Origin: Epiperipatus broadwayi
Lineage: Eukaryota > Onychophora > Udeonychophora > Euonychophora > Peripatidae
Direction: 5' to 3'
Length of the DNA: 64,000 nt
NCBI GenBank assembly: GCA_028023455.1
Contig: JAQFVV010000042.1
Location: 5,039,739 to 5,103,738, forward strand
This document shows, one piece after another, positions 48,755-60,309 of the stretch. The notes below the pieces were generated by a model, which searched no databases, had not been told where the DNA came from, and was given only the letters and a program-made list of their open reading frames with translations. A program made the position numbers and the translations under genes. Every line of letters starts with the position of its first letter. The first letter of the stretch is position 1.

Positions 48755-49600
48755 ATGTGTCAGCCAATTGATGGCATTATTTATATGCAAAAACACATAA
48801 ATGTGCTATTTAAGTGGCCACTGGCTTTATTTCTATGCAAAAGCTCAAAAAGAGGCCATTTTGATGCTGTTCTGATGACTGGCCTACTGCTTCATGTTAC
48901 GTATTTTATCCCAATGCTCACAGTTCAAAGTTCGCTACAGTATTGTGTGAGAATGTCTAGACTTCAGTCTGCGTACCTCTTCAAATATGCATGTGAAAGT
49001 AATTACCTTATAAGTCATCTGACCTACTATTACCTCCTAGCAATTGTAAACCCATCACCAAATTTCCCTACTCAACAAGGAACCTTCAAAAATTTGGAAA
49101 GGGTATGTCCAAGCAAGATTTCGACCAGCTCATGCAAAAAGTAATGTCTGTGCGAGAACACATTTGTGACAAATAAAATGGCTGACCTAGACAGTTTGAA
49201 ATTGTGGCCACTGCCATCCATAGAAGCCGGCGCAGTGGCATTTCTTCAGTAGAACATACTGCTCAATGCCAAGAGATGTTTGTGCAGCGAATACCTCACT
49301 GTAGCCATTCTGTTGCACTCTGCGGCCACCCTTATGCATGCCATATGTGAGAATGTGAACCTCGGCTAGAGCAGCTAGTCAGACTGTTGGAAAAGGTACA
49401 AAACCTCTGAGCTGGAGGCTGCAAGTTTCCAGCATCTGATCATTAACCACCACACCAACTTTGTACTCTACTACAGGTGCCCACACCCAGCATATCGAGT
49501 GGGGCTCTCTCAAGTAGTGCAATCCCTGGACAACTACCTGTGCAAGCTCATGGGTTCCAGGCCATATTAGCGGAGAAGAATGTAGACAGAAAGGATAGTT
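48755..49600 (+). pseudogene. Coding-like remnant, unassigned (possibly LTR-element gag)
   Basis: GC content rises sharply (especially 49040-49580), and plus-strand frames such as KFGKGMSKQDFDQLMQKVMS and ECEPRLEQLVRLLEKVQNL remain open between stops. An open frame of 129 codons spans 48755-49144. The C-terminal LEQLVRLLEKVQNL has the look of a gag coiled segment, but no zinc knuckle or protease was found. I do not recognise the family. Its composition differs from the surroundings, which suggests a relatively recent insertion. Confidence 0.35.
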
Positions 49601-50745
49601 TTTTTGGTTTGTATTGCTTGCATTAATTGGACTGTTGTTGTTGTTTACAAGTTTAATTGATTTTTGTTGGTGTTTTTTAAAATTTATTGATCCAGCCTAT
49701 GTTGTTTTTGAAATTGTTTCCAATCAATAAACATATTGAGGTTAGTTATTTCTTTAGTATTTATTTCTTAATATAATTTATTTATTTAATATCTTAGTAT
49801 TTCTTTCATAATATGACTTGTTTTAATTTTGGTAAAAGGAAAATCAGCAAAATTAATTTTTCTGGCCCAGTAACATTATATTTCTGTGTTTTTCCATAGC
49901 ATCAACATGATCAAGCAGATGACACTGGCTAATAGAACAGTATCTTAAATTTTAAATATCAAACATTTTAACACAACACAATATCTTATCTCAGATTAAT
50001 CAAAAATTTACTATTTAAACTGGACTGTTATATTAATACTCATTGTAAAAGATTAATTATCAAAAAACTTTACAATTAGATGGTTTTATGTGTTTCATGT
50101 AAATAATGAAATAAAAATATAATATAAAAAATGTTGCATAGTTGGGAAAACAAATTTTTTTAGCAAAAAAAAAAAAAAAAGATTAAAAAAATTGCAAAAT
50201 GAGAAGAGGAATTGCACATATGTATTGAGCTTGAAGTCTAGTATGCATGATTTGTATCATATAAAATAATTTACATATAGCTTTAAAAGAAATACAGTTT
50301 CTTAAAAAACCTTTTATTATAAGTTTCAAATAAACAAACAAAGATAAATACTAGCTCATTTGAAAGTTTATTTAGCTCTTCTAATAAATGAAATAATTAC
50401 AAGATTACAACTTTCATTCATTCAAGCAATAATCAAGAAGGAAAAAAAAATCATATGACTAAATTAGAGTAGTAGATCTCAACCTTTAATGACTATAATG
50501 AAATAAGCATTAGAAACAATGATTATATTTACACATTAATTAAGGATAAATATTAAATATTTAAAATTTAAATACTACAATATGTATTTTACTAACTGAT
50601 CTGTTTGAATTTAAATACCATTTCTTTTTTTTTTCATAATTTATCATTGATAAAGTTCTTCATTGATCTTACATCAAACCACCTAAACTCAATCAAAACA
50701 ATTATCACCTAAACATACAACACTAATAGAAATTTCCTTTCTTAA
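49601..50745. other. WTAP intron, AT-rich, nothing recognised
   Basis: No features supported. Confidence 0.5.
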
Positions 50746-50750
50746 AATAA

Positions 50751-50989
50751 ATTAAAAACTAACTGTGATAAAACACAGTTTCTGAAGCTTTAAACAAAAA
50801 TTATAAATATAAAGCTGAGCGCTTTCGGGGAACTTAAGCCTCCATAATCATAGCTCAATTTTTTTTTGTATTTATTTTGTATTGAGCTATGATTATGGAG
50901 GCTTAAGTTCTCCGAAAGTGCTCAGCTTTATATTTATAATTTTTGTTTAAAGCTTCAGCAACTATGTTTTATCACAGTTAGTTTTTAAT
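50751..50989. repeat. Long palindrome, arms of about 109 bp
   Basis: The left arm 50751-50859 (ATTAAAAACTAACTGTGATA to CATAGCTCAAT) is complementary to the right arm 50881-50989 with only a few differences (GAGCGCTTTC versus GAAAGTGCTC; ACACAGTTTCTG versus CAGCAACTATGT). The spacer is about 21 bp of T-rich DNA. The high arm identity indicates a young foldback. In RNA it would form a hairpin of about 100 bp. Confidence 0.88.
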
Positions 50990-51611
50990 TTATTGATTTT
51001 TGTTAAAGTATATATATACATTCTTTTCTTAAAATATTGCATCTAATAAAGTATAACAATTTGCAACATTTTATTGCTGTATTAATGGTTTTTTCTATAA
51101 TAAAAGAATAATTCTAAATCAAATGTCATTTCAAATAAATAATAAAACGGGATAGTAAAATTCTTATCAGAAATAGTTTAAAATGAAAATGACTAGAATA
51201 TTAATATGGAATGATAAATTTCAAAGAGGAATAAAATTAATAATCCAACATGGTTTATTGTATATTTTTTCTTTTCGGCAACATATAAATTTAACTAAAT
51301 TACAAAAAAATATATACGTGTATAAATCAAGCACACATAATATATGTAAAAACAAATAAAAATAAATAATAACAACTATCAACTAAAATAAATATCCATT
51401 AAAAATTATATTGATAGCATTCATTCTTAAAACAAATATTTCATAAATATTTTAGATGAAATAATAGCTCCAAGAAAGACAAATAAAGCAAAAAAAGTCA
51501 AATATGTGATTTAAATTTTTATCTAAATTGTAAAGTATCACTTTAAAAATGATTAAATTACATTTTTTCAACAGTTTTGGTTATTTTTGAATAAATGCAT
51601 TAAATAAACAC
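50990..51611. other. WTAP intron next to the donor, AT-rich
   Basis: Nothing recognised apart from the donor at 51610-51611 (minus strand GT). Confidence 0.5.
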
Positions 51612-51790
51612 CTGTCAGGAGTAAATTTCCAAGCACTAAGTTCATTTTGAGTTTGTTCCACTTTTTCTTTATAATCATCGACTTCCTTCTTCATACGTTG
51701 AAATAGCAAATTCACAGCTGGATCCAGAAGTGCGGAACGAAGTTGTAAAGTTGTTGGATTCTGTGCCTGCTTCAGTTCTTGAATTTGATT
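51612..51790 (-). CDS. WTAP: WTAP (Fl(2)d) internal exon, upstream of the pair
   Basis: The minus strand reads 59 codons plus two bases without a stop, from NQIQELKQAQNP to LSAWKFTPD. It matches the coiled-coil core of WTAP/Fl(2)d (human counterpart around QIQYLKQ...DPAINLFF...QNELSAWKFTPDS). WTAP is the scaffold subunit of the m6A methyltransferase complex: it binds METTL3-METTL14 in nuclear speckles and affects splicing. The exon is preceded on its strand by a pyrimidine-containing acceptor ending CTAACAG and followed by GTGTTT, a weak donor. It is heptad-like and rich in Gln, Glu and Lys, as expected for this coiled coil. It ends in phase 2 (GAC AG), and the next exon supplies T to make Ser. 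Translation start and N-terminal exons are not visible in 51791-64000. The WTAP identity is established by sequence similarity read by eye; exon boundaries are inferred from splice signals and frame. Confidence 0.93.
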
Positions 51791-53144
51791 CTGTTAGGAA
51801 AGGTATTTTAAGTAATAGTTTATCTTAAGAATTTAATCAAATGTTCTGCAAACAGTTTTAAAATTTAATCTGTGGAAAATGTTCTTGTGAAAATCATATC
51901 AACAATCGCAGAATGTTGCAAATATTGCTTAATGATTTAATGTCAATTTATTCCAATCATGTAAATTCTAAAATTCATAATTATAACAATATATATTTAT
52001 ATTCATAATAAATACAATGAATTCTATGAGCTTTTAAAGTTGATCCATCATTCTGGACCTAAATATCCCCAAATAGAATTTTTTTTTTTATTACTGAAAA
52101 AAAAAAAAAAAATTAAAATATCTAAAAAAAAAAATTACTTATATATATTCACTAACAATACCAAGAACAACAAAAGTAAAAACTGAATCATAAAATAAAA
52201 AAGGCAAACTATAAAATCTTAACTATCATTAAAAGAAAACTTCAGCTTTAAAACTGAATTTTTGTTTTAAAAAAAAGATTTAAGAAGTAATTAATTTTCT
52301 TTTTATTAATTTAGTTTTTACTAAGAATTTATATTACCATTATTACTTTTTAAAAGTAAAAATTGTTTTAAATCCTCTTATAAAAAAATAACCAACAGAA
52401 TATATGATATAAATGACAATGCCCAAACTATATAGTAATTGTACTTACACAGTATAATTAAACACTTTTTTTATTGAATTAAAAAGTAGATTAGAAAAAA
52501 AATTATTTAACTAAATAAAAAAAAAACATTATTTCAACTCTATAGCTTAAAATATTCAAAATACTTTCACACACATCCAATGCTGCAAGAGGCATTCTCA
52601 AATTTAATCTTGTTCAATGTGTTTTTATTTGATAAAATGTATGATAAAAAAATAAGATTAAAATGCATTTTTCCAATCAACTTACCTACATAAATTATTT
52701 ATTAAAAAACATTTTCCATCATAACAATTAAATAAAAAAATTAAAATCATATTTGGTTTGTATCATTTTTTAAATATTTATATGAAAATTGTAGAATAAT
52801 ATCATTAAATTAAATAAACAAGTTTATTTGAAATTATCTAATTCACAAATCTGCATTATTATAACAATAACAACAAAAAAAATTTCCTAAATTATTTCAT
52901 GTAAATTATTTCACTTAACTTGTTATAAAATAATAAATAAAAATAGTTTGTTGTATTCTTAAATTCTGGCTATTATAAGGTAATTCCATATCAATTCATC
53001 CAGTGTCAATTATCACCATCTTTTTATTATACTTGATAAAATACAATAGTGTATGAGAGTATTCCAAAATGAACAATCTTCTCATATCTGTGATATTTAG
53101 TCAAGCCTTGGTGCATATATTGAGTTTATTGATTGTAGTGAACT
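51791..53144. other. WTAP upstream intron, AT-rich
   Basis: It begins with the acceptor of the 51612-51790 exon (CAG at 51791-51793 complement, with a T/C-rich tract). No gene or repeat recognised. Confidence 0.5.
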
Positions 53145-53152
53145 ATATGTAG

Positions 53153-54381
53153 CAGGGGTGATCAAACTTTTTAATTTTGGGGACGACTTTTTTTGGTGAA
53201 AGCGTATCTGCTACACTTTTTTCAAGAGTTTGAACCAGAAACCAGGAAAATTTTGCACTATCTATCGACCATTCTTGGTCGCATTTTCACTAAATTATGC
53301 TTATTTTATCGTAAATTCATAGCTTTATCAGTATTTAAATTTAAATTCCAAAAAAAACACTATGAGCAGTATTTTTCACGAAAAATCGATTTCTGATTGC
53401 AGTCTATTGTATATAGTCCCATCTTTTTTCCCTTATAAAGTGCTGCAAAGCATTGACTGTCAAAGTCAGAAATCAAACCAAAATGTTTTATGCTCTTGTA
53501 ATAAATTTTGAATGTAAATAAATATATTTCTCATAATTTTTTATATTCATAATTAAGTTTTTATAGTAATTTATCTAAATATAAACTTTGATTCGAAAAT
53601 GTTTAAATTTTACAAGAAGAATAATCAAGGAAAACTGAATAGTACTGAACTGCTATTCAAGACAAGTGAATAACATTAACTGCTATTTGCATATCAATGA
53701 CATTCAGTCATAGCTAGCAAAATGCAACTATTTTTCATAAATATTTATGGATTTCATGATTATTTTTTACCCTATATTAACTAATAAAGTGGATAGATTT
53801 AGATTTTTATTTAAAATATTTAATTTTAGATGAAAAAAAGACAACAGAAGTGAATAATTAGCTATTGTAATTTCTAAGACACAAGAAATCATGGCATTTT
53901 CATGTAATGATTAGTTAAAATATAATTCCTTTGTTTTACTGCAGGCTATTTTTCATGTTTTCTTCAATTACTACTATTATTTTAAATTTTTCATTACATT
54001 TAACCAATTTGAATGCAAAATAATTCAATTTTTAGAAGCTAAATAAAAACAATTCTGATTATTGTGCATTATTAATATATTTCAGAAAAGAAATTGGCTA
54101 GATCCAAATTTAATGAATTAAATCACTCAAATTTTTACTCAATCTGGCCAATAAAAAAATTCACCAGATAAAAGATTAAATTACTCAGCTCCCTCTAGTA
54201 TTATAATTTTTTCATGTCGCTTTATAAAATATTTATTAAATTACAATTTTAAATTACCTATAAATAATTATTTTCTAAAGCTGGTTTTAAAAAAAATTCA
54301 AGAAAAAAAAATTATTGTTTTAGAATTAAATTACGCGTTCGATTTCCAGAGACTTTGCAGTTGATGTCTTGGACATCCCTG
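53153..54381. mobile_element. Non-autonomous hAT element, 1.23 kb
   Basis: The left end CAGGGGTGATCAAACTTTTT and the right end, reversed, CAGGGATGTCCAA are hAT-type termini. Flanks ATATGTAG (53145-53152) and ATATATAG (54382-54389) form an 8 bp target duplication with one mismatch. No transposase is present; the frame at 53193-53396 is not hAT-like. This family is different from 3450-3931. Confidence 0.78.
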
Positions 54382-54389
54382 ATATATAG

Positions 54390-57300
54390 TATACATTTTA
54401 AACACACACGTATAGTATGTTTTAAAATAAAATTAAAAAAAAAAGTTCAGTAAATACTTATAGATTAATAAAACTAGCTGCTTGTTTAATTTTACAAAAA
54501 AATTATTACTGATGTGTAGTCCCACAATTAAAACAAACAAAAACTTCTTAACTTATTACTAAATTAGATAAACAAAATAAAAATCATAATTTCTTTCAGT
54601 TTTTAATTATTTTTTTTTGATATATGTAAACATTACGATTTTGAAATTACACAATCAAAATGTAAAACAACAACAACAAAAAAATCTATGTATTCTTTAA
54701 AATTTTGAAAATAGATCCAAAAAAACTTTGAAATTTCAATGAAATTTTAATTTCCCAGATCTTTGTTTTTATGGTAATAATTAAAAAGAGTGGAATAGGA
54801 TATAAATATACAATCATTAATGCCAGAATTTACTTTAATTGAAGGAATTTATAGATTTCTCATATTATTTTTTATTAATAAAATTTATTTTTATATAAAG
54901 AAAAACATTAAAATTTTAAAAATGAAAATATTGCATTCCTATTCCATCAAACAATAAATCTTTTGCATCTTGCAAAATTAATCCAGGCATTTCTGTGCCT
55001 TGCTGAAATAATAGTTCTCATTTCAGCAATTTGACATAAGTATTATAAGTTAGAATAATTCAGTATGTATTTTTAAAATTATTTCACTATAAAATTATAG
55101 TAAATAAAATCAAAAAATTTCAATGCTATTTTTAATTTAAAACAGAATAAGTTAATAAATTGGATTTCAATATATATATATTCATTTCAAATCTATTTAT
55201 AAATAAAAAATCTTGGAATTTTTTTTACACTATTACAAGATCGGATGGCCAACACAAATGTTAATAATCATTTGAAAGAAAATATTAAGACGAATAAAAA
55301 AAATATTTTTGTTAGACAATTATTCAAGCCTGATCACAATCATGTGAACGAGCTTGAATACAGTAAGTTTACTACAAAAATTAGGACAGTTTAAAATTAT
55401 ATAAGTTTTGTTTCCATTTGGAAATTTAAAAAAAAAAACGAATTCCCAATGAAAAATGTTTTTTTTTTTATCTGAATGTAATAGAATCACTAAAAAGTTG
55501 TATAATATAAAACAAAAATTTCAAATGTATGTTACAATTAGTAACTGCTCATGGCAAAGGAATTTTTAGGAAAATCAATCAAATAGCTTGATGTAAACAC
55601 AGGCTTCCAAAGATCTCAATCAAATTAAATGCAGACTCTCATCCATTTGTTTCATATAAATATTTAATAAATATAGTTTTAATACAAAATAATAAATAAC
55701 TTAATGAGCGGAGGGCTTTGAAAAATTTAATAAATAAATTCCATAGCATTACTCCTATTTCAATGAGTGGAATTAAACAAAATCATATTCTGTTAATACT
55801 TTGAAGACTACAAATAGGCAAAATATCTGTTATTTTTGAATATGCACAACTGTAATTAATTTAATGTACTACTTATACAGAATGATAATATAGGTGATAC
55901 ATTTTTGCATTTTCCAGGCCCCATAAAGTCTTTTGTTTAAGGTGATTAAATTTTTTATCTAATCATGTTTATATGACAAAAATCCCAAAACTATAATTAT
56001 TATTATAGTTCATCAAATGAAAAAATGTCTATTATGATGCAAGCATTCTTGAATCCATATTACTGTCAGATTAATTTTATTCAATAATTGTAAGATTTGG
56101 ATTTATTTTCAAAAAAGCTTATTGGAGGTTTCATATAGTGGATTCTAGTATTCTCCAAGTAAATAAAAAGTTAAAAGAGTAAGATCCCAACTAAAATTTT
56201 GTACTCAAGTTATTTAAATCATAAAGATCACTTAAAAAAAAAAAAGCATGATTTCAAAATCTGAATTTCTTTAATTATATTAAACAATCAGAAATTTTTT
56301 TAAAATTTTTGCTTTCTAGCTTTATCTTAATCCTCCAAAACATTTTCTTTGTAAATGAATACATACATTTAATCTTTTAATTTTTTCTGAGAAATTCAAA
56401 TGCTTCTACTTCTATAATAAAATTTTAGATTCATAGATAATTATGATAAATCGGAAAGCAACATATTAATAGTAAAAAAAATTGAACAAACTACTGAATT
56501 ATGTGATATGCAATGATCAATTACAAGCATCAAACTTCCTACACTCGCATCTTTAATATTATTAATCATATATATTGCAATGGTAAAATAAATTATGTAA
56601 TGATATCACTCCAAACAACTAATGATGTACTGATTAATATCTCAGTAGTACAGATTTGAATACAAGACCACAATATATATATAATTATAAATCTAAGAAT
56701 ATTCTACTACAAATATCTGTGAATCTTATAAATCCTAGTTTAAATCAATATAATTAAATTAAACAACAGAGATAGTAATGATGGTTTAATGAGCACAACA
56801 CTAAGTATTTTATTTGTGTATGGTTTCTATTTGAAGAAACTTCTGGTGCCAAATTTCCTCAAAAGAGAACATTTACATAGAATTATGTAAAATAACAATC
56901 ATCAACTATAAATCACTACTATAACACCACATATCTTTCATTGGTTTGCATGTTCTTAGAGTTATGGATGTTTCATTAACTAGCATATGTGTGTGTGTTG
57001 AAGTTATATTTAAATTTATGGAAAACAAACAAATGGATTAATAAAACAAAACATATGTAGTTTGATTGAGCTATATAATAATAATTCCAAATGTAGATCT
57101 CAAATCGAGCAAATAATAAATATAATTTTAACAAATAGTTCACTATTTCATTTCCTTCTCATTTAGTACTTTCACATATAGAGATAAAATTAAACATATG
57201 ATACTTAATCTATTTTCAATAAATAGTTCATATATTTAGTTTCTTCTCATTTAACAATTCCACATAGTGACATAAATCAATCACATTTATTTTCAACAAA

Positions 57301-57650
57301 CAGATCTATATATTTAGTTTCTTCTAGTGATTTTACCTATATATTGAACCAGATACTCTATTCGCTTCAAAAGTTCCATTGCAAAATTTAAAATGGCTTT
57401 CATATTTTTTTAAAATTTTTAAAAAGAGTAATATCAACATTTTATATTTTATTATTTAATGTAGTAAGGGTATGTGATATAAAGCACATACTCATTTATT
57501 TTATAAAAAAAAGTCTGATTTGTTTTTTTATTTGCAACAGCCTTTAGTTTTAAAATCTATTTTCTTTTTGGCATTTTTAAAAAAATCTTTTGTAAAAATG
57601 TTCTAATTAAATGTTTTAATTTCTTTTTTGAGAAAGTTTTTAATTTTGGA
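54390..57650. other. AT-rich intronic DNA, nothing recognised
   Basis: No coding or repeat family supported. The patch at 54950-55040 on the minus strand is slightly more complex but has no recognisable exon. Confidence 0.45.
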
Positions 57651-57659
57651 AACTTTTAA

Positions 57660-59195
57660 TTACATTCTTGTTTCTTTTAATTGTAATCCATTTTAATTTA
57701 ATTTTAAAAGGGGAGATTTAATTTTGTATTAATTAATTTTTAAATAAGATAACACCCTGGTCAGAATTTTTAATTAAGATTAAGCATGAGATAGAGATTT
57801 GCTCTGGGCTAAAACTTTTAATTAAAAACAAAAAAAGATTACGCAAGAGATAAGACCATATAAATGGCCCAAAAGTTTCAGACTTATTATTCTTGGCTTG
57901 ACCTATATTATTCTGCTGGAGAAGAGTATTGATTCAGTCTTGTTCATTATTATTCAGTTATATTAGTCTGCAGATATTCTTATTCGGTTTGCAGTCCTGC
58001 CATATATCTAAAAAAAATTGCTGTTCTCATCCCCGGACCGCTGTGGATATTATATTCTGCTGCCTGTCATTAAGACATATGGAATTTCTTACTATTGTCT
58101 ACAATTGGTTAATAGACTTTGCTTTAACAACATAAAATTACCAACCATGAATGTTCAAATTTACAACATGCCCTGCTAAACCTACCTCAAGACGGCTCCT
58201 GATCCCAAGCTGTTCCTTCCAGTCATACCAATAAAAGTCTAATTTAGAACGGATCCCAAAGTATGCCTCTACACTTGCTGGCATGAAGAGATAACCATCT
58301 GAATATTGAACCCAAAATAACTGCGCATTGATTGAAGGACTCATTGGACTTAACCTTACTATAAGGTAAATATTTCGTAATCTTTCCAGAGTATAAATCT
58401 CTAATTAAATTCTCCGTTTAATCTGAAAGTAAATGTATTACCTAATTTTTTCATATTATCTTTATTATATGTATTTTCTTATTGTATTTATATTGTGTCT
58501 TGGAATCTTAGTTTTAAGATTTCACCATTGAGAGTTATATTTTATATGCTTAGTGTTTTTTTTATTACTAACCCTATATAAATGCTTTGGCAGATCTTCA
58601 TAATTTTCTTTAACTCACCCGTCCCTTTCATTGTGCAATAATTAATTTAGAATAAGTTTGGTTTGCACTTCCTGAAGTCTGCAAATCTTTTGGCTGGTGG
58701 TTTATCGTGTATAGTGTTCTGTTTTTCTGAAATTGAAGATTTTGTTTCTTCTTTCTAAGATTACATAAGATCATGGCTATCTTAAACGTGATTTTCCATG
58801 AGCTTGTTCTGCAGACACATAACGCCTCTAGTTTCAAGGTACTAGAGTGCTCATCTGTGCTGTTTTCGTTGATTTCCTACAAGACTCTATTGTTTTGCTA
58901 TCTCTGAATTAGGAAACTAGAATTGGTTTTATAAATCGCCAGCAGAAAGATATTAGAAATTCCTTTTAACTTTGTAAGTGAGCAAACACTTATCTGCCAG
59001 AGTATTTAATATTTGCATTACTCGTACACACTGGTCAAACTTTCTTATTGTATTTGACAATCATTTACTTGAATATTTTGTTAAATTTAATAAATCTTAG
59101 AATTTTTTTTATAAATACTTTGGCTGCCATTTGTCTCTGTTGTCTTTTCTCAATTATCTGAACAATCTTAATGATCTCTTTTTCTCCCTGGGATT
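57660..59195 (+). repeat. Possible LTR or LTR-proximal sequence
   Basis: A TATA-like CATATAAATGGCCC lies at 57858-57871, followed by a less AT-rich, T-rich leader (CTTGGCTTGACC, TCCCCGGACCGCTG). Downstream, AATAAATCTTAG (59089-59100) could be a polyadenylation signal. The layout resembles an LTR with a TATA box and R region, but I saw no matching second LTR. The minus frame at 58138-58344 has no known relative. Confidence 0.3.
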
Positions 59196-59204
59196 ACCTG
59201 GTAT

Positions 59205-60275
59205 CAATCATCATCATCAACATTGGACCACCATACATTAAATTTTCCATGTGATGTGATGCACTGTGACTTCTTATATGGACTCAGGAATCTCTCAGCA
59301 ACAATGCTCAGAAAAACCTGTTAGCCACTATACCTTCCCTTTCCATTCCCATGCTAAGTTTTCCCATATCCTGCTCATTTCATTTTCCTGCATAATCTTT
59401 ATCAACTCCATGGCCTTTATAAGTAATTCCCCCTTATCTTTCCCCAATCCCAGCATAAAAATCATTCTGTATAATCACTTTCCTTATATTTATTCTTCCA
59501 TAACTTTACTATTTGTATTCTTTCTGCTTTCAGGCATTTACATTCAATTAACAGATGCCTAATATTTTCTATGCCTTCCTTACACAACTTGCAGACTAAA
59601 TCACCCATGTTTTTCCATTTACATATATAATCCCCTGTTGATAAAGATCCCGTTTGAGCCTTAAACAGTAAACTACTTTCCTTGGTATTATAAATTAACT
59701 CACACCTAATATTCTGTTTACTTATAAATATATTTAAACTCTTTACTCTCTATACTAGTTCTCCATCTCTCCAACTCCCTATTCTTTATTAATGCATCTA
59801 TTCTTCTATCCCATTCCTTACCACTATAACACTCAACAATTCTCATAACATAATCATCTCACCTTTTGTAAAAATATACAGACATAAATTCTTTATCCAA
59901 ATCTTCTGCATATTGCATTACTTTCCTCACTCATCCTGCCCTTTATTCATAACTCTCACTCATCCTGCCCTTTATTCATAACCCAATTAAATACAATTTT
60001 GGCTATTCTTTTATTATCCATAAATTGCAATCTACTGAACATTTTCATTTTGCATCCCAGAGAAAGGTTTGTACCCAATTGCCAGTGCCTTTCGCACTAA
60101 AAAACCTGAGGGAACCAACCATCAAACAATCTCCATGAGCCACATATAGTTCCATTATTATCACATCTATAGTTTAGCAAAAAAGGCTCTTCCACCCGCC
60201 AAGCAGCACTCATATTTATAACAATTCTAAGCTCAGTTAAAAAAATAAAAACAATCCTATTGCAGTCCAGCTTGA
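59205..60275 (-). pseudogene. LINE ORF2 C-terminal region with Cys/His knuckle and 3' microsatellite tail
   Basis: The minus strand gives LTELRIVINMSAAWRVEEPF, KMFSRLQFMDNKRIAKIVFN with WVMNK, ELERWRTSIESKEFKYIYK, LIYNTKESSLLFKAQTGSLS, and CKLCKEGIENIRHLLIECKC. The last is the CxxC...H...C zinc-binding box that closes many LINE ORF2 proteins. The copy ends near 59205 with GTTGATGATGATGATTGA, a (GAT)n tail of the kind several LINE clades add at their 3' end. A 30 bp tandem duplication (CTCACTCATCCTGCCCTTTA) at about 59927-59980 and several stops mark decay. The RT domain is missing, and an opposed LINE starts directly beyond it. Confidence 0.72.
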
Positions 60276-60309
60276 CATATAAGCAGCTTCTGATTCCATT
60301 TCAATTAAC

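Larger units (their letters stand above)
18216..51611 (-). other. WTAP intron of 33.4 kb
   Basis: The interval is bounded by a GTGTTT donor at its high-coordinate end and a TATATAG acceptor at its low-coordinate end, and it separates two exons whose codons join in frame. It holds most mobile elements annotated here: Gypsy, hAT, PLE, LINE and mariner remnants, foldbacks and several hammerhead motifs. The remainder is AT-rich sequence without recognisable genes. The donor is far from the GTAAGT-type consensus, so splicing may rely on other signals. Confidence 0.88.

Noticed and set aside
50881-50930. GGAGGCTTAAGTTCTCC followed by GAAAG in the palindrome arm as a hammerhead
   Set aside because: The required first box is absent (TATGATTAT) and no cleavage triplet with stem I can be placed.
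54950-55035. Possible WTAP N-terminal exon on the minus strand (acceptor-like TTTCAG then QGTEMPGLILQDAKDL)
   Set aside because: The sequence does not match any WTAP segment, no donor fits, and the polypyrimidine tract is poor.
58138-58344. Minus-strand 68-codon frame as a gene
   Set aside because: No similarity and it lies in a possible LTR; no splice or promoter evidence.
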